64,000 bases of DNA, taken from Holothuria scabra (Eukaryota; Echinodermata; Holothuroidea; Aspidochirotida; Holothuriidae). Both the position numbers and the translations under genes were made by a program. Under the pieces are notes generated by a model, which worked only from the letters and a program-made list of their open reading frames with translations, had not been told where the DNA came from and did no database searches. Positions 47,001-58,589 of the stretch are shown here, piece after piece. The stretch spans positions 38,279,846 to 38,343,845 of the forward strand of contig CM074193.1 of NCBI GenBank assembly GCA_037179385.1, read 5' to 3'. Numbering within the stretch: position 1 is the first letter of the stretch; each line of letters begins with the position of its first letter.

Positions 47001-50000
47001 CAGGACAGGACAGTCTACTAGACCACTTAAACTTGGGATGACTAGTTTTGCCCCTAAATGAGAGTGTTCAAAGGTACAGTCCATGAAAATGCTTGTACTT
47101 AGTATAATTGGTCAAGATTCTAATCCAATAGTAACGGAGAATAGTTAAAAATTTGTTTTTTTTTTTTTTTGTAAAAGTTTGTAGTGTCCTGATTTGTAAC
47201 GGTTTTGTAGATAATTCGAAAAAGTGTCTGGTCACGAATTTTTCAAACCCAATTAAGCCGTTAAGTGCTCACTCACAAAACAGTTATTTGTATTTGGGAT
47301 ATGGGGATTGTCTAAGTTTGACCATTTGTAATCTGTACGGTGAAGAAAACTTATCAGCTTTGGAAAAATTTCAAATTGTTAAATGTCATGAACAAACTCA
47401 ACGAGCCGCTTTAAAAACGAGAGACCGTGCCTTTTTGTCAGGATATTGAACAAATATTGAACCAGTTGATGCAACTTATGATCGACCCAGTGTATTAAGC
47501 ATTGACCCCAAGCTTAAAGGCCCAATTCTCTCATCCCAAACCGTACCAATTCTCCTAACCTTCTTAATTAAGCCCCTCCCACAATTATTTGCTTCAGGGT
47601 GAGTATAGAAAAGCTCAATGTGTATAACCAAAACACTCTCAGAACAGTTCATGTTGTGTAATATAAGCTTTGGTACTCTGCATCGTTTGAATTGGCAGTC
47701 AATCAAAAAGCTGAGCCAATTGAGAGTTTCTGTTACCCTATACTAGAAGTGCTGTTTGGTGTGAGAGGATTGGCCATTTAAGAGTTCATTATCTCGTGCT
47801 TATTGTGCACACACATAGTCGTTTAACTTTGTTCATTCATAGTCAACAAGAAATTGATTAAAATGAATGCAAAGAATTACAATTTTGTTCGTTAATAAGC
47901 ACATTGAACAGTACAACACTGGGGGAAAAAAAACCCTACTATGAGTGCATTTATCCAATGACCGACGGTGTCTATTTCGGAATAAAACACGGGCAGCTTA
48001 ACATACCAGACCAATAGTCGAAGACCATCATTAAATATGAATGAATATTGTTTTTACCTTAGCAACGTCGGGTACATTTCTGCTGTGTAGACAATAATAA
48101 CTGCAAAAGCTGCTGAGATAGAACACTTTCCAATCATTCCAAAAACTGTTCGTGTAACTCCAGGCGCTACAAAAAAAAACAAACAAAAAAAAAAAAATAA
48201 TAAATAAAGACAGTCACGCTACTTGGCTGCTCAACAAGGAAAAATGGCCTCAGGTGGGAAAGTTTTCAAAGTGACTGACCGTATGTAAAACGCTTTAGTT
48301 CAATGGCAACTTGAAACGCTCCTGGGTAGCAAAATTCACGGAAATCGAGCTAAAGGGTTCCGTTTCAAGTATGCACTCACCACACCTTTGTCTACCGGTC
48401 TGTGCTGGGAAACGAAGTTGAACATCGGGTTAGTTACCCAGCTTGTCTCTGTTTTATAGCACAAAATGTTCTCCGGAGTGTTCCACGTAAATATAAAACT
48501 GTCTCAAACTTGTTATAATTTTTTTTAAAGAGCAATCGTTGGTCTTTAAATTACAATAAAATTCAGAACTTCCAAGCTACTCCCATTTAAAATTCAACTC
48601 AATTTTCAGAAAACAGAACAAAATTATACAAATCCAGAGAATAATAGGTTTAAACCCTGTCCGAAAAACATATTTCATTTCGTCAAATATTTCAGCCTCG
48701 TAAAAGAAATATACGGAAAGAAAGGATCATAGTTTAATATTACGTTCTTCGTCTGATGTCAACCAAAAAAATACTCACCTCACTTATCTGGAAGGTTCAA
48801 AATTGCCATAAATCTAAAACCTGTAACAGGTTTCCGAAATAAGCAAAAACAGAAAAATCAGTCCCTAAGTCACTGTTGTTAAGAAAGCTTAAAATAGCCT
48901 TGCGCGCTTACGAAATAACATATCGAAAAGGACCTTCCATCAGTTTGTAACTACCTGCATCTACACGTAATGTAAAATAAGAAATTTTCATGCATGCAGT
49001 TCTCTAACACAATCATAAGGGGTGGTGAGCGCACCAACAAATTTTCCTTTGTGAAAGATTATTATCCAGTCCAATTTATAATCCCAAATTTTCTTTATTT
49101 CTTGCCCTCTGCAGGTTTTAAGTGAAATATTTCACTCGGTAACCTGAAATGTGGATAGTAAATTTCATTTTCCTTTAAAGACAGGTTTTACTAGTTTAAG
49201 GTTTACACCAGGCTTGTACCAGCGGGTTTGAAACACCCTGAACTAAGTTTGAAAAAAAAAAAACAAAACAAATAATGGCCAAAAATTGCAAAAAAATTGT
49301 GGAAAACCCAATTTTTTAAAGTTGAGAAAAAAAATTAACACCATTTTACTTATGGTGACCTCAAAAAAGTAGTATCCAAAGGGGACGAGGATATCCCCTC
49401 CCATTTAGATCCCGTTCAAAGTCACACCCAAACAACCCCTCTTCCAAAACAGAATCTTGACCATTTCCCCTAAATTGGACCACGAGTCCTCATTGAAAGA
49501 TAAATCCTAGTGATTCACAAAGTTTGTGAATTAAATTTTGATAACGCCACATACAGAGACGGTATTTTGGAAACGAATGTAAACTTTATTCGGTAGGTGA
49601 TATCATGGTGTTCATGCTCTGTCAATGTTAGCAGTTTGGGAGGAAACCGTTTTCAGGGGAAAACCGGTTTTCCCTATCATCATCGGGGGAAATTCGACGG
49701 TCTCAACGGTATGAATATTTATGAGCAGCTAGAGTCTACCTTTTCACAGTCGTCGATTAGTTAAACATGCAGATGTGTTTGTATTTAAATGTGACATCAT
49801 AGCTAAGACACAAAGGGAGAAACTGGAAAGGACCCACAACAACGTATTTACAAACACAAGTGCTTGCACAATCCACTGCACAACTTCACTTGGAGAATAC
49901 TGCACAAAACTTGCGGCTGTGCCGAGTCTATAAACTGAGCTTAGGACAAAAAACGTACCAATTTGAAAATTACTCGACATATACAAATCCGCGTGGTGAA

Positions 50001-53000
50001 CAACCAAAGAGGACGAATTTTTTTTACCCTTATAAACAGAGATTCTAAATATGCCAAAATTTTCTTTTCTTAAATCGTTGAAAATTGCAACATTGTTTTG
50101 AACGTAGTCTCCATTGAACTCTAGGGGTAGGATCGCAGTAAAACATGGGAGATATTTAAGAATGGCGCCATGTATAGCAAAATATTCTCCTGATTGGGTG
50201 AAAATTGATTTCCCCCGAAAACGGTTACCTCCCGAACTGGTTGGTATCAAGTGAAAAATTTTTGTCTAAGTATTTTTATCACATTGAAAGGTTAATAATC
50301 CTATTCGCAGAAACTACAGATTTTTAGTAGTCCACAGAAATTTTCAATTGAAACAGCTCTTTCATTGACAACTAGTTAAAAAAAATACAGAATACCGAAG
50401 ATCACTTCATGGCCCTTTACTGTACTGAGAGTGTTCTGATTACACTTTGGGTCTTGTATGCTCACTCAGAAGCAATAAACTGAGATTGTGTCTGCATGAG
50501 CACGACTTTTAGACAGTTGTGGGAGGGTTTTAAGTAAGGAGGTTGGAGGTTTGAACTGTTTGGGTGAGAGGACAAGGTTTCAAGTTGAATACAAGGACCG
50601 ATTGCCAATCGTTTCAAATACCAAATCGTACAATCATTCAATAAATAATGGCAGACCAGCATTACGTGCCGGCACACAGGCTAAAATTATTGGTATTAAA
50701 TTTTGATAGATTGCTCGAATGTTTAAATTCGTTCATAAGAAATAGTACTTTGGGCAATAATTTTTTTAAGGCTCTACGCTTGCCATGTTTATGGAAGCGA
50801 AGCTTCATAAACGTCTTGCTATTTAGTAGGCTAAGGTCACGTGACAATCCCTTTGTCCCGGGTTATCGGGAAAAGTTCTTCAGTTAGTAGACAAGTCGTT
50901 TCACTGGGGCACTTTTCATTTGTAATAAAACGTAAATCAGAATGAAAGTAACAAACACAGTCGGACTAAGAGGTTATATAATAAACGACGATGATTAGCA
51001 TGTAATGCAACCATACAAAAACAGTTTCTAGTTGTACAATGTAGTGTGCAATAAAAAGAACCAACCCTACGTTGCGTGCATGGAGTCGATGGATGTAAGT
51101 TCCAGTGTTCGCTGACTACAAAACGTATTCGATTTTTTATCTCTTTCACGGACTTTTCCTACACTCTTAAATCAAAAGAGTGAACTTAGCCACTCTTTGA
51201 TAGAATGAAAAGTGTGAATTCACTCTATTAGAGTGAAAATTCATTCCAAGAAGATTGAAATTCACTCCAAAAAGAGCGAAATTCCCTTCAAACGACCGAA
51301 GTTTCACTCTTGATGGAGTGCCTACAGTGATCGCTCTTTAAAAAAGAGCGATCATTGCAGGCACACGTGAAAGAGTGAATTTTCCCTCTTCCTGTAGTGA
51401 ATTTCACTCATTTGGGAGTGAGTTTCACTCGTCTTGGAGTGAATTATCACTCTATTAGAGTGAATTTACACTTTTCACTCTATCAAAGAGTGGATAAGTT
51501 CACTCTTTTACTTTCAGAGTGTAAAGTCCTCCCGTTCCTCTGGCTAACTGACTGAGTCGTCGATTCGTGAAGCCTTAGCCTACTTAATTGCAGAATCTAC
51601 TTCTACGGCTGTTTTATTGTCTTCTTACTACGGATCGTTCACTACCAACGTAGGTGACAACAATTTGCAACTTCCTCTTGCAATTGCTCTTGGCCTATAG
51701 GTTGATATCGTATTAGTATCACAGGCGTGTTTATCGAAAACAGAAGGCCATTTTGATTTATCTCCACATCATGTGTTCTGCTGACACAGAGCAGGCCCGG
51801 GAGCTTATATTTGGGTGAAGATGCAAGGGAAATTTCAGTTTATGCAAATACTTTTCAAACCCACAAAACGAATGAAGATAAGCTTTATAATTGCCCGAAA
51901 GGTATTTCGTTCCTTTACTCCCGGTACTGCTTAAGTATCATTCCTGGAACACCATCTCATTCAAGGCAACAACTAATCCTTAGACAAGTGACTCCTGCAG
52001 AACAATACTTTGATTAGGTGTGTATACCGCTAACAGTTTAAGAGCAGATGCAATCAAACTCGAAACGACTGGTTTATTGACCAAAAAATGAATTCATTTA
52101 GCATCTCCCTTAACAAGGTATTATATACATATAAGTTGTAGGCCTAAGCCTTGAGGCAGAGGGCTAATTCTGACATTACCAAACACGTTAAAGGTTTCCT
52201 CCAATTTCCAGATACAGCCAGATGTAGTACTTGTTTCAATTTCTACATATATCCTAAGTGATATCTTTTCATAAACGTCACCGATTGTCGAATGACCGAA
52301 AATTATTATTATTATTATTTAATGGTGTGGCAGCGCAGAAAACCTGCCAGGCCCTTCTGTTGCCATGGCAGACGACAAAAACCTTTTGTGTGCATTTCCT
52401 AATCCCGTACGTGTAATAATGGAAATGCCAAGAACGATACAAAAGATAGATTGAACTTGTGTGACCTTGACTGTCCAAACCTCATTTCAAAGCGTTGGAT
52501 TTCCAGCCAAACAACTCCCTGTATAGAGGACCAATGGCAGCGCTACGGAGAGGGAGCAAGAAGGGCATTTTCCTTCTCAGATTTTTTCCTTTCATCCCCT
52601 TTCCCCAGCGCGTCCCTGATAAGGTCAGTTAGGAGCGAGTTAAACTGAAAACAAAAAAATAATATACCTCTTCTGAGACTTAGTTCTCACCTAGAGATAT
52701 GTGAATAAGCCCAGAGCTTTTCCGTTGTTCATAGTCTTCCCCTCCATTAACTTTCTGGCGCTGCCACCACAGGGATTAATAGACTAACGTCAGTTATGCA
52801 TGCCGTCAGCAAATGTGTAATATAAGAGAGCGTGGGAAGGTAGGGGGCCTATTGGTTAAGACGTCGGACTTGTGATTCGACAATTGCAGGCTCGGCTCCC
52901 ACCAGACTCATCATGTTTAATTGTGTATGCTTGGGCAATTGCTTCTCTTCACCCAGGTGAAAAATGAGTACCTGTCGTCAGCCGCAGGAGTGGCTGCCTT

Positions 53001-56000
53001 AATTACTAGAGGGCTTGTCTCTGGGACAATTTATTGTTGATTAGCAGTAAAATACGCGGCGCGATGAGTACTGCCTTGACATGATTGGGGCATTGGTTTA
53101 TTTAGCTATATCATAGTTATAACTATGGCTATATAGAGCATTTGTGCACTCCTTTTTGTTGACCACACGGTTTTTTTTTTTTTTTGCATAAACAGAAGAT
53201 GCTAATGGCCTAGTACATTGAACTTATGTTGACATCTTCTATACTGTACGGTATAGTATCCTTGTCATTAACTTTTTGTGCTGTAGTCGGTCTTGGTTGG
53301 GTATTTTAGGCAAAAGTACTACCTTTGAAATATTGTCGCATCTGGGAACAACTAAGTCCATATCATGACCGCTGTGTGCTGAAAAGTTAGAACAGAACTT
53401 AAATTGGTCATTTCGTACAAGACGTTCTTTTCATAGATGGTCATTGGCTAAGCTAATAAAATGGACACTCTCTAAAACATTTTAAAGGAGTAAAAAAGAC
53501 CAGTCTACATTCGGAGTGAAAGGTTTAAATAAAGAGTAATTATTCTTAATTCAGGTTAAAGTGAATATTCTTAATTAGTTTTAGATCCGTCCCTAATTTC
53601 CCTGTGTTGAATTTAGAGAGAAGGCTATGGGGCCTAGCTCAGCGTATTTTTCACTGCGAACTATATTCCTGCGTCAGTTTCAGCATAGGTACTACTGTCA
53701 CGGTCATCTAGCCAGTATAAATACCAGTCGTTTCCATAAATGTTGGTTGCGGTACCAGTTACAAACAAATTACTTTCTCTCGTTGCAATTTGAAATAAGA
53801 GAGTGCTTGTATGATCTTAAAGGCTTACTATTATCTTACACATTTTGTACACAGAAGGCCTGCAAAGTCAAAATACCATATTACACTGTTAGAAAAGTAA
53901 CTTCAAATTAAGTGAAGAAGCTTCCGGGAAAAATAAAGAAATAAAAATTCGCTTATTTGAATGTACAAAAATGAATTCACAAATTATTTTTGCAATCTAA
54001 GTTTTGAAATTTAGGGAATGAAGTTCAACTATCTCAACTCAGAAACAACGTGTGGAAATGTGAATCAGATCATTTGGATGCACTAGGCTATTTTAAAATT
54101 TCCAACATGTTTTTTTTTTTTTTTAATTTATACTTCACTCAGTGGCTAACGCAGGATTTTCCTTAAGAGAGGGGGGATGCAGTACATTGAGTGATCGCCT
54201 GCCTGAGGGAGGGACTAAAGCGAGGGGTGTCCCTCTCCCCTTTAAATTTTTTTGGCCTTTTTCTAGATGCAAAATCGTACAAGATTTTCGATTTTGACAA
54301 GACTGGAACAGTGTTGGAAGTTGAATTGTGAAGGTTTATGGGGATAAAACCAAAACTTGAGTCATTTCCCGCGGCGCAATCTAATGTCATGTACGCTACC
54401 TTTTTTGAAGTAAAATTTGTCTTTAAACTTGCATACTTTTAGGAGTCAAAATAAGAGAGCACCAGAGATCGCCAAAGGCGAACGGGAGCATTGAATTTTT
54501 TTTGTCCACAAAACGTAGTTTTGCCTTAAGGACTATCTAAGCGGAGGGCAATCATCGGTTCGCTCGGAACGAACAGAAATTTTGAAAAATCAGACCATCA
54601 GATGGCCGGAGATACCTTTTCCAAACTTATGAAGAATCTAAGCAGTCGCTACTTCTTTTGTCGTTTGCAATAATTTGCTCAAAATAAGTTCGCAAACAAA
54701 CTGGTTAGAAACTGGGTCGTAAAACTCCATCTAACCTAGCCTAAACTAACCTAACCTAATCTAAAAAAAAAAAAAAAAAATGGCCCGAAAAATGTGACTC
54801 TCGAAGCGAAGCGCTACCATTAGTTGGCGTGGAGCGTTGAAAAATTTTGAAAAATCACGACATCTCAGATGGCAGAAAATTGCGTTTTCGTGAGTGCTTT
54901 TAAAGAGAATCCAAACAGTCTTAATGTTTCCCTTTTGTCTGCAATAATGAAAAAAAAAAAACAAAAAACAGCAACGTTCTAAATGGTCAGGAAATTGCCA
55001 CATAAAATGGACAACTACCATTACATTAAAAACATAAAGGGTTCAAAGCGGAAACCCTTCTCTTACGTAATTCCTGTAAATAATAACCGAAGAAGAACAT
55101 ATAGGGTCTTAAATGTTGGATCGGTTACGACCCTTTTTTGTTAAGAGTGTACGTTTGGTGCACTTTAATTTATTGTGTACTCACGTGTGACGATGATAAG
55201 AATGCCTGCAACCGCTGATATGGCCAGAAGACCACTATTAGTTACTCTTCGACCAAACCACTCGATCAGGAATATAGAACCAATGAATCCAATTATATCA
55301 ACTGCCCCAGATATCAACATGCCAAGGTATACATTAACGCCAAGACTCTCAGTAAAAAAGATGAGTCCATAGTACATCAGGCTGACAGTAAACCTTGAAA
55401 AGTTTAAACAACAGGAGAATCGTTAATGTGAAATTGTGACAGGAAAAACGTAAGCAAAAACGGTAATGTTGACAAAATTCAAACGCCAGGGGGTGGGGGT
55501 GGCAGAATGTCAAAATGGGGGAGACGGAGGGAGAGAACTAATGTCAAAGGAAAAATCTTGGAGGGACAAACTTTTCGGGCGCAGCTTGTAACCGAGCCCA
55601 AAAGGCCAGCTCCTGCTAGGGGCCCAAGGGCGGAAGACCCAGGAGGCTCTGATGGAGATTTTAGAATATCTCGGGGTGGAAAAATTAAATCTAAGGAGAG
55701 ATGCGTTATTCATTTTTCGGATAACCTAACTCCCAACTGACCCTAACCTGAAGGTAGGGGGTGGGAGTGGGGGTAAGGACGAATCTGAAAGGGTAAATGC
55801 CACCTGTCTCCCCCGTAGCACCGTCACTGTCAAACGCAGACATTCAAGTTTAATCAAATTTGCCTGAATGTATCCCGGGCCCTCAGATTATCCTAGCTAT
55901 TCATAAACGTGGAGTTTAACATCTCGCATTACATTAGACAGTGAGCCACAACTGGTTAAAAAGCCGTGGTCGACCCGACTAATACCAATTGGTTAAAAAC

Positions 56001-58585
56001 TGAGCCGTAAAACTTCAGGCTAACTAACTACACAATGAATAAAAAATGTCACCTCTTTAATTATTTGATGTAATATGCTCTTTGAATACCGGGTAATTAG
56101 TACTGAAATGGTTCTCTGAATGAAAACGGCAAAAATAGTCGTCCTAGACTTAAAAAAAAAAAAACAACTCAAGGGCACAATACTCTCATCCCAGATCAGT
56201 TCTAACTCTCCTATAACCTTCTTACTTAAGCCCCTCCCACAATTTTCTAAAACTCATAGGCCTACTCATCCAGACACAATCTCACTTTATTGCTCCTCGG
56301 TGCATGTACAAAACCCATGTGTAATCAAAACACTCTTAGTGCAGTATACGCTATGTAATATGAGCTAGAGTAGGGAGTCTGTTGCAACTCCCTGGCTAGA
56401 GTACTCCGCATTTTTGAGCTTGCTGTCAATCCATGATAGGATTAACCCTTTAATGTCACCAATTACCTTATATTTCTCTTCCACTCACTAGTTTCGTTCT
56501 TGATATTTCAAGACATCGATAATGCTCATTGAGGGTAAGCCAAGCAGTTACTCAATGAGGATGAAATATCATTGTTACATCATAGAGGTCGTGTTGCCAG
56601 ATGCATGGGAATTCATCCGTCGGAACATTTAATTTATGCTAATCCAATTAGATTGACCTGAAATTGGAGACCCAATCCTTTTTATTGGGGATCACTGATC
56701 TAAAGGGCATGGAGTTCTTTTGTTTAGTATCGAGACGACCTCAGTCATATAAATAGTCCAACAAAAAGGATCATTTGGAACTATATGCTGCTAAGTGTAG
56801 GCATTCGCCGACAGCCAAGCCTGCCAGTGCCAACACTGTCCCCCGACATACGGTACCAAACGACTGCCGATTGCTAATGAACTCAATGATGATGCTGGCC
56901 TATAGGCCGATTCTTATGATCTATACAAATCATGATTAGCAAAGGGAATAAGACTAAAACATTGCTATTGAATTTTCATTTGTACTTGCATTCCCCTGTA
57001 AGATCTCAAAGAAAAGCACACCCAAATGGAATAAAATACAGGCAACCGGACAAGACTAGGTATTAGCGTCCAAATGCGCCGAAACCTTCAAATGAATTTA
57101 CCTCTTTGAACGACTGGGAATGATTAAGGAAAGGGACAAGTTTTCAAATCACCACCTGCTGTTATTAAGATTTAGCAGACGACTAACCCTTGTTAAAGCC
57201 TCGTTCCTAACACCAGTTAGGCATATTGAGCCATTAAGAACAACACGCAAAAGCGATTATGGTGTCGCCAGCCAGTAGTCAATGCATAGGGCTCAAAAAG
57301 TTTCTCGACGGATCCAAAACCTAAAAACTCGACACCCCCTCGTAACACGGTTACCATGGCCACTGCCATTCATGAAATACAATAGTCTACCTAATACTAA
57401 TTCATATTGGGGTGACTGCACTTTCCACCGACACACACGTTTGCCGGTACCTAAATGATGTTCACATACAATGTGGCCTTAGTAAAATGAGCTTCTCATG
57501 TAACGCAGGTGTCGCTTGGTGTTATAAAACAGTTAACAACCCCACATGTCACACATGTTTTACCTGGCTAACCCCCTCACCCATTGTGATCCAGACAGGT
57601 GTTTTTGAAGTAACATGAGGTCACGTTGTACCCCTGAGAACCTTAAAGCAATTGATTGTTATTGTAAGTGTACGCCGAGTTCAGTTAATGTCAAACGATA
57701 GACGCACGTCTTTTAACAGTTCGGGAGATAACCGCTTTCGGGAGAAAACGAGTATTACCCCGATTGGGGGAAAATTTGCCTGTCTCAACGGTATGAATAT
57801 TTATGAGCACTTAGTGCCTACCTCTTCACAGTCGTCGAATTGTTTAATAAATGTGTGTATATTCAGTTTTGAGGTAATAGTTTATACATAAAAAACGAAA
57901 TTACCATGGACCTTCAACTACGTATTTACAAACACATGTGTTAGCACGAACCACTTGCACAACTTTAAGTGAAAAATGGTGTACAAAACATGCGGCTTCG
58001 TGGAGTCTATGAATTAAGCTTAGGACAAAGAACGTAGCAAAATTGCTCGATTTCTCAAAATCGGCGTGGTGAACAACCAAACATGACGAAGCTTTTTTAT
58101 TCCCCTATCGACAGAGTTTTTTAAAATACCCGAATTTCTCTTTCCTAAAATCGATAAAAATTGCAAGGCTATTTTGAACGTTATCTCCGTTGAATTTGCG
58201 CGGTAGGATCGCAATGCATAGTGGGAGATATTTGAAAATGGCGCCACCCATGGCAAAATAATCCCCCGATCGGGTGAAAATTGATTTTCCCCGAAAGAGG
58301 TTATCTCCCGAACTGTTTAATAAGTTCTCATACTGCAAAATTTATGATAGGCCTACGTGCCACGGAAACCGTGGTTGAACGTTTTGACGTTGTGGGTGAT
58401 TGGTTTTTACAAATGAATGCAAAGTTCATATTTTAAACAGTTTACTTTGGTAACTTGCAATATTCCAATTTAAATTTATAATTTTTCACTTACCAAATAA
58501 CAAGTAGGCAGAGAGACCTGTATCTGATCGTCGCATTTCGAAAGAGGTCCAAGGGGGATAGATTCGTTTCATTAATCCCTAGGTC
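44072..58585 (-). CDS. SLC22-like organic ion transporter, four 3' exons (partial)
   Basis: Exons 58494-58585, 55185-55393, 48058-48166 and 44072-44285 join in phase with GT/AG borders to about 210 residues. The reading passes NETNLSPLDLFRNATIRYRS, then LLVIW|FTVSLMYYGL, FLIEWFGRR, PPGVTRTVFGMIGKCSISAA, VYTAEMYPTLLRGMTMG and LLPETKGIPLPETI. The D-x-F-G-R-R loop, the EMYPT..R motif and the C-terminal PETxxxPLPETIxxAE are typical of the SLC22 (OCT/OAT/OCTN) branch of the major facilitator superfamily. The protein should lie in the plasma membrane and move organic ions; substrate unknown. These exons cover about TM7-TM12. The first six helices are not found here and may be to the right of 58585 or beyond the window. 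The last exon may stop at TAA (44072) or splice at AAG|GTAACG. Confidence 0.8.
45410..45774. mobile_element. CACTCT-ended, GAGTGAA-repeat MITE
   Basis: Left CACTCTAAAAAGAAACCTGT, right ...CACTTTTCGAGTG, with TA on both flanks (2-bp duplication). The interior is packed with TTCACTC/GAGTGAA words. It lies in the last intron of the transporter gene. Confidence 0.6.
46033..46456. mobile_element. CACTCT-ended, GAGTGAA-repeat MITE
   Basis: Left CACTCTAAAATCAAAAGAGG, right TTTTGACCTTAGAGTA (last base decayed). Same internal words as 51162-51521. Confidence 0.6.
46807..47057. mobile_element. TTAA MITE, family 2, inverted copy
   Basis: Begins TTAAAGGTCAAGAGCAATCG and matches 26442-26703 in reverse orientation ('gacagtctactaga', 'cttcaatat'). 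The right TTAA is degraded. Confidence 0.5.
47066..47414. mobile_element. TTAA MITE, family 3, second copy
   Basis: Aligns with 39962-40289 and ends GAGCCGCTTTAA. The left border is decayed (ttcaaaggtacagtcc). A T-run interrupts it at 47156-47171. Confidence 0.45.
47514..47781. mobile_element. TTAA MITE, family 1, inverted copy
   Basis: Bounded by TTAAAGGCCCAATTCTCTCA and GTGAGAGGATTGGCCATTTAA. It is the reverse orientation of 10809-11116. Confidence 0.65.
49632..50239. mobile_element. 608-bp TIR element, CAG(T)TTGGGAGG ends
   Basis: Left CAGTTTGGGAGGAAACCGTT and right AACGGTTACCTCCCGAACTG are inverted. The flanks are GTTAG and GTTGG, compatible with a 5-bp duplication. It aligns with 57717-58315. 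A minus-strand open frame of 168 codons (49744-50250) begins at the right TIR; the same frame is partly kept in the second copy. It lies in an intron of the transporter gene. Confidence 0.6.
50395..50590. repeat. Decayed family-1 TTAA MITE remnant
   Basis: Contains 'gaagcaataaactgagattgtgtct' and 'agacagttgtgggaggg' as in 14766-15075, with worn ends. Confidence 0.4.
51162..51521. mobile_element. CACTCT-ended, GAGTGAA-repeat MITE, best-preserved copy
   Basis: 360 bp. Left CACTCTTAAATCAAAAGAGT and right TTTTACTTTCAGAGTG are near-perfect inverted ends, each outward-flanked by TA. More than 15 GAGTGAA/TTCACTC words lie inside, mostly in opposite orientation on the two halves. No ORF. Ends and subterminal repetition fit a non-autonomous EnSpm-like element. 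Confidence 0.65.
51525..52830. other. No supported gene
   Basis: Transporter intron sequence with a short (ATT)n run at 52303-52320. Nothing else recognised. Confidence 0.35.
52835..53060 (+). mobile_element. tRNA-derived SINE, family B
   Basis: The head 'cctattggttaagacgtcgg' (A-box-like, with D-loop GGTTAAG) and 'gcaggctcggctcccacc' (B-box-like) are followed by 'aggtgaaaaatgagtacctg' and a body unlike family A. It looks tRNA-like over about 70 bp. Confidence 0.5.
53065..54470. other. No supported gene
   Basis: AT-rich intron. A single 'cagtggctaacgcaggatttt' repeat end lies near 54140. Confidence 0.3.
54480..54935. repeat. Dispersed repeat with 'ttttgaaaaatc...cagatggc' blocks
   Basis: Two neighbouring copies (about 54540-54650 and 54790-54920) share 'gaaattttgaaaaatcagacca / gaaaaattttgaaaaatcacgaca', 'cagatggc' and 'tttgtctgcaataat'. 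A third is at 61790-61980. A SINE family A tail (54690-54760) lies between the first two. Confidence 0.45.
55935..56030 (+). mobile_element. SINE family A tail
   Basis: 'cagtgagccacaactggttaaaa', 'gagccgtaaaactt' and a 'ctaactaac' end match 41190-41310. Confidence 0.5.
56168..56453. mobile_element. TTAA MITE, family 1, inverted and partly decayed
   Basis: Matches 47514-47781 ('cttaagcccctcccacaatt', 'aaaacactct'). TTAA is kept at the right (56450-56453) and lost at the left. Confidence 0.5.
56460..57700. other. No supported gene
   Basis: Transporter intron. Open frames are short and unremarkable, and no repeat ends were recognised. Confidence 0.3.
57717..58315. mobile_element. 599-bp TIR element, CAGTTCGGGAG ends
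   Basis: Left CAGTTCGGGAGATAACCGCT and right AGGTTATCTCCCGAACTG are inverted, with TTTAA directly outside both ends. A copy lies at 49632-50239. Confidence 0.65.
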
Positions 58586-58589
58586 CTGT

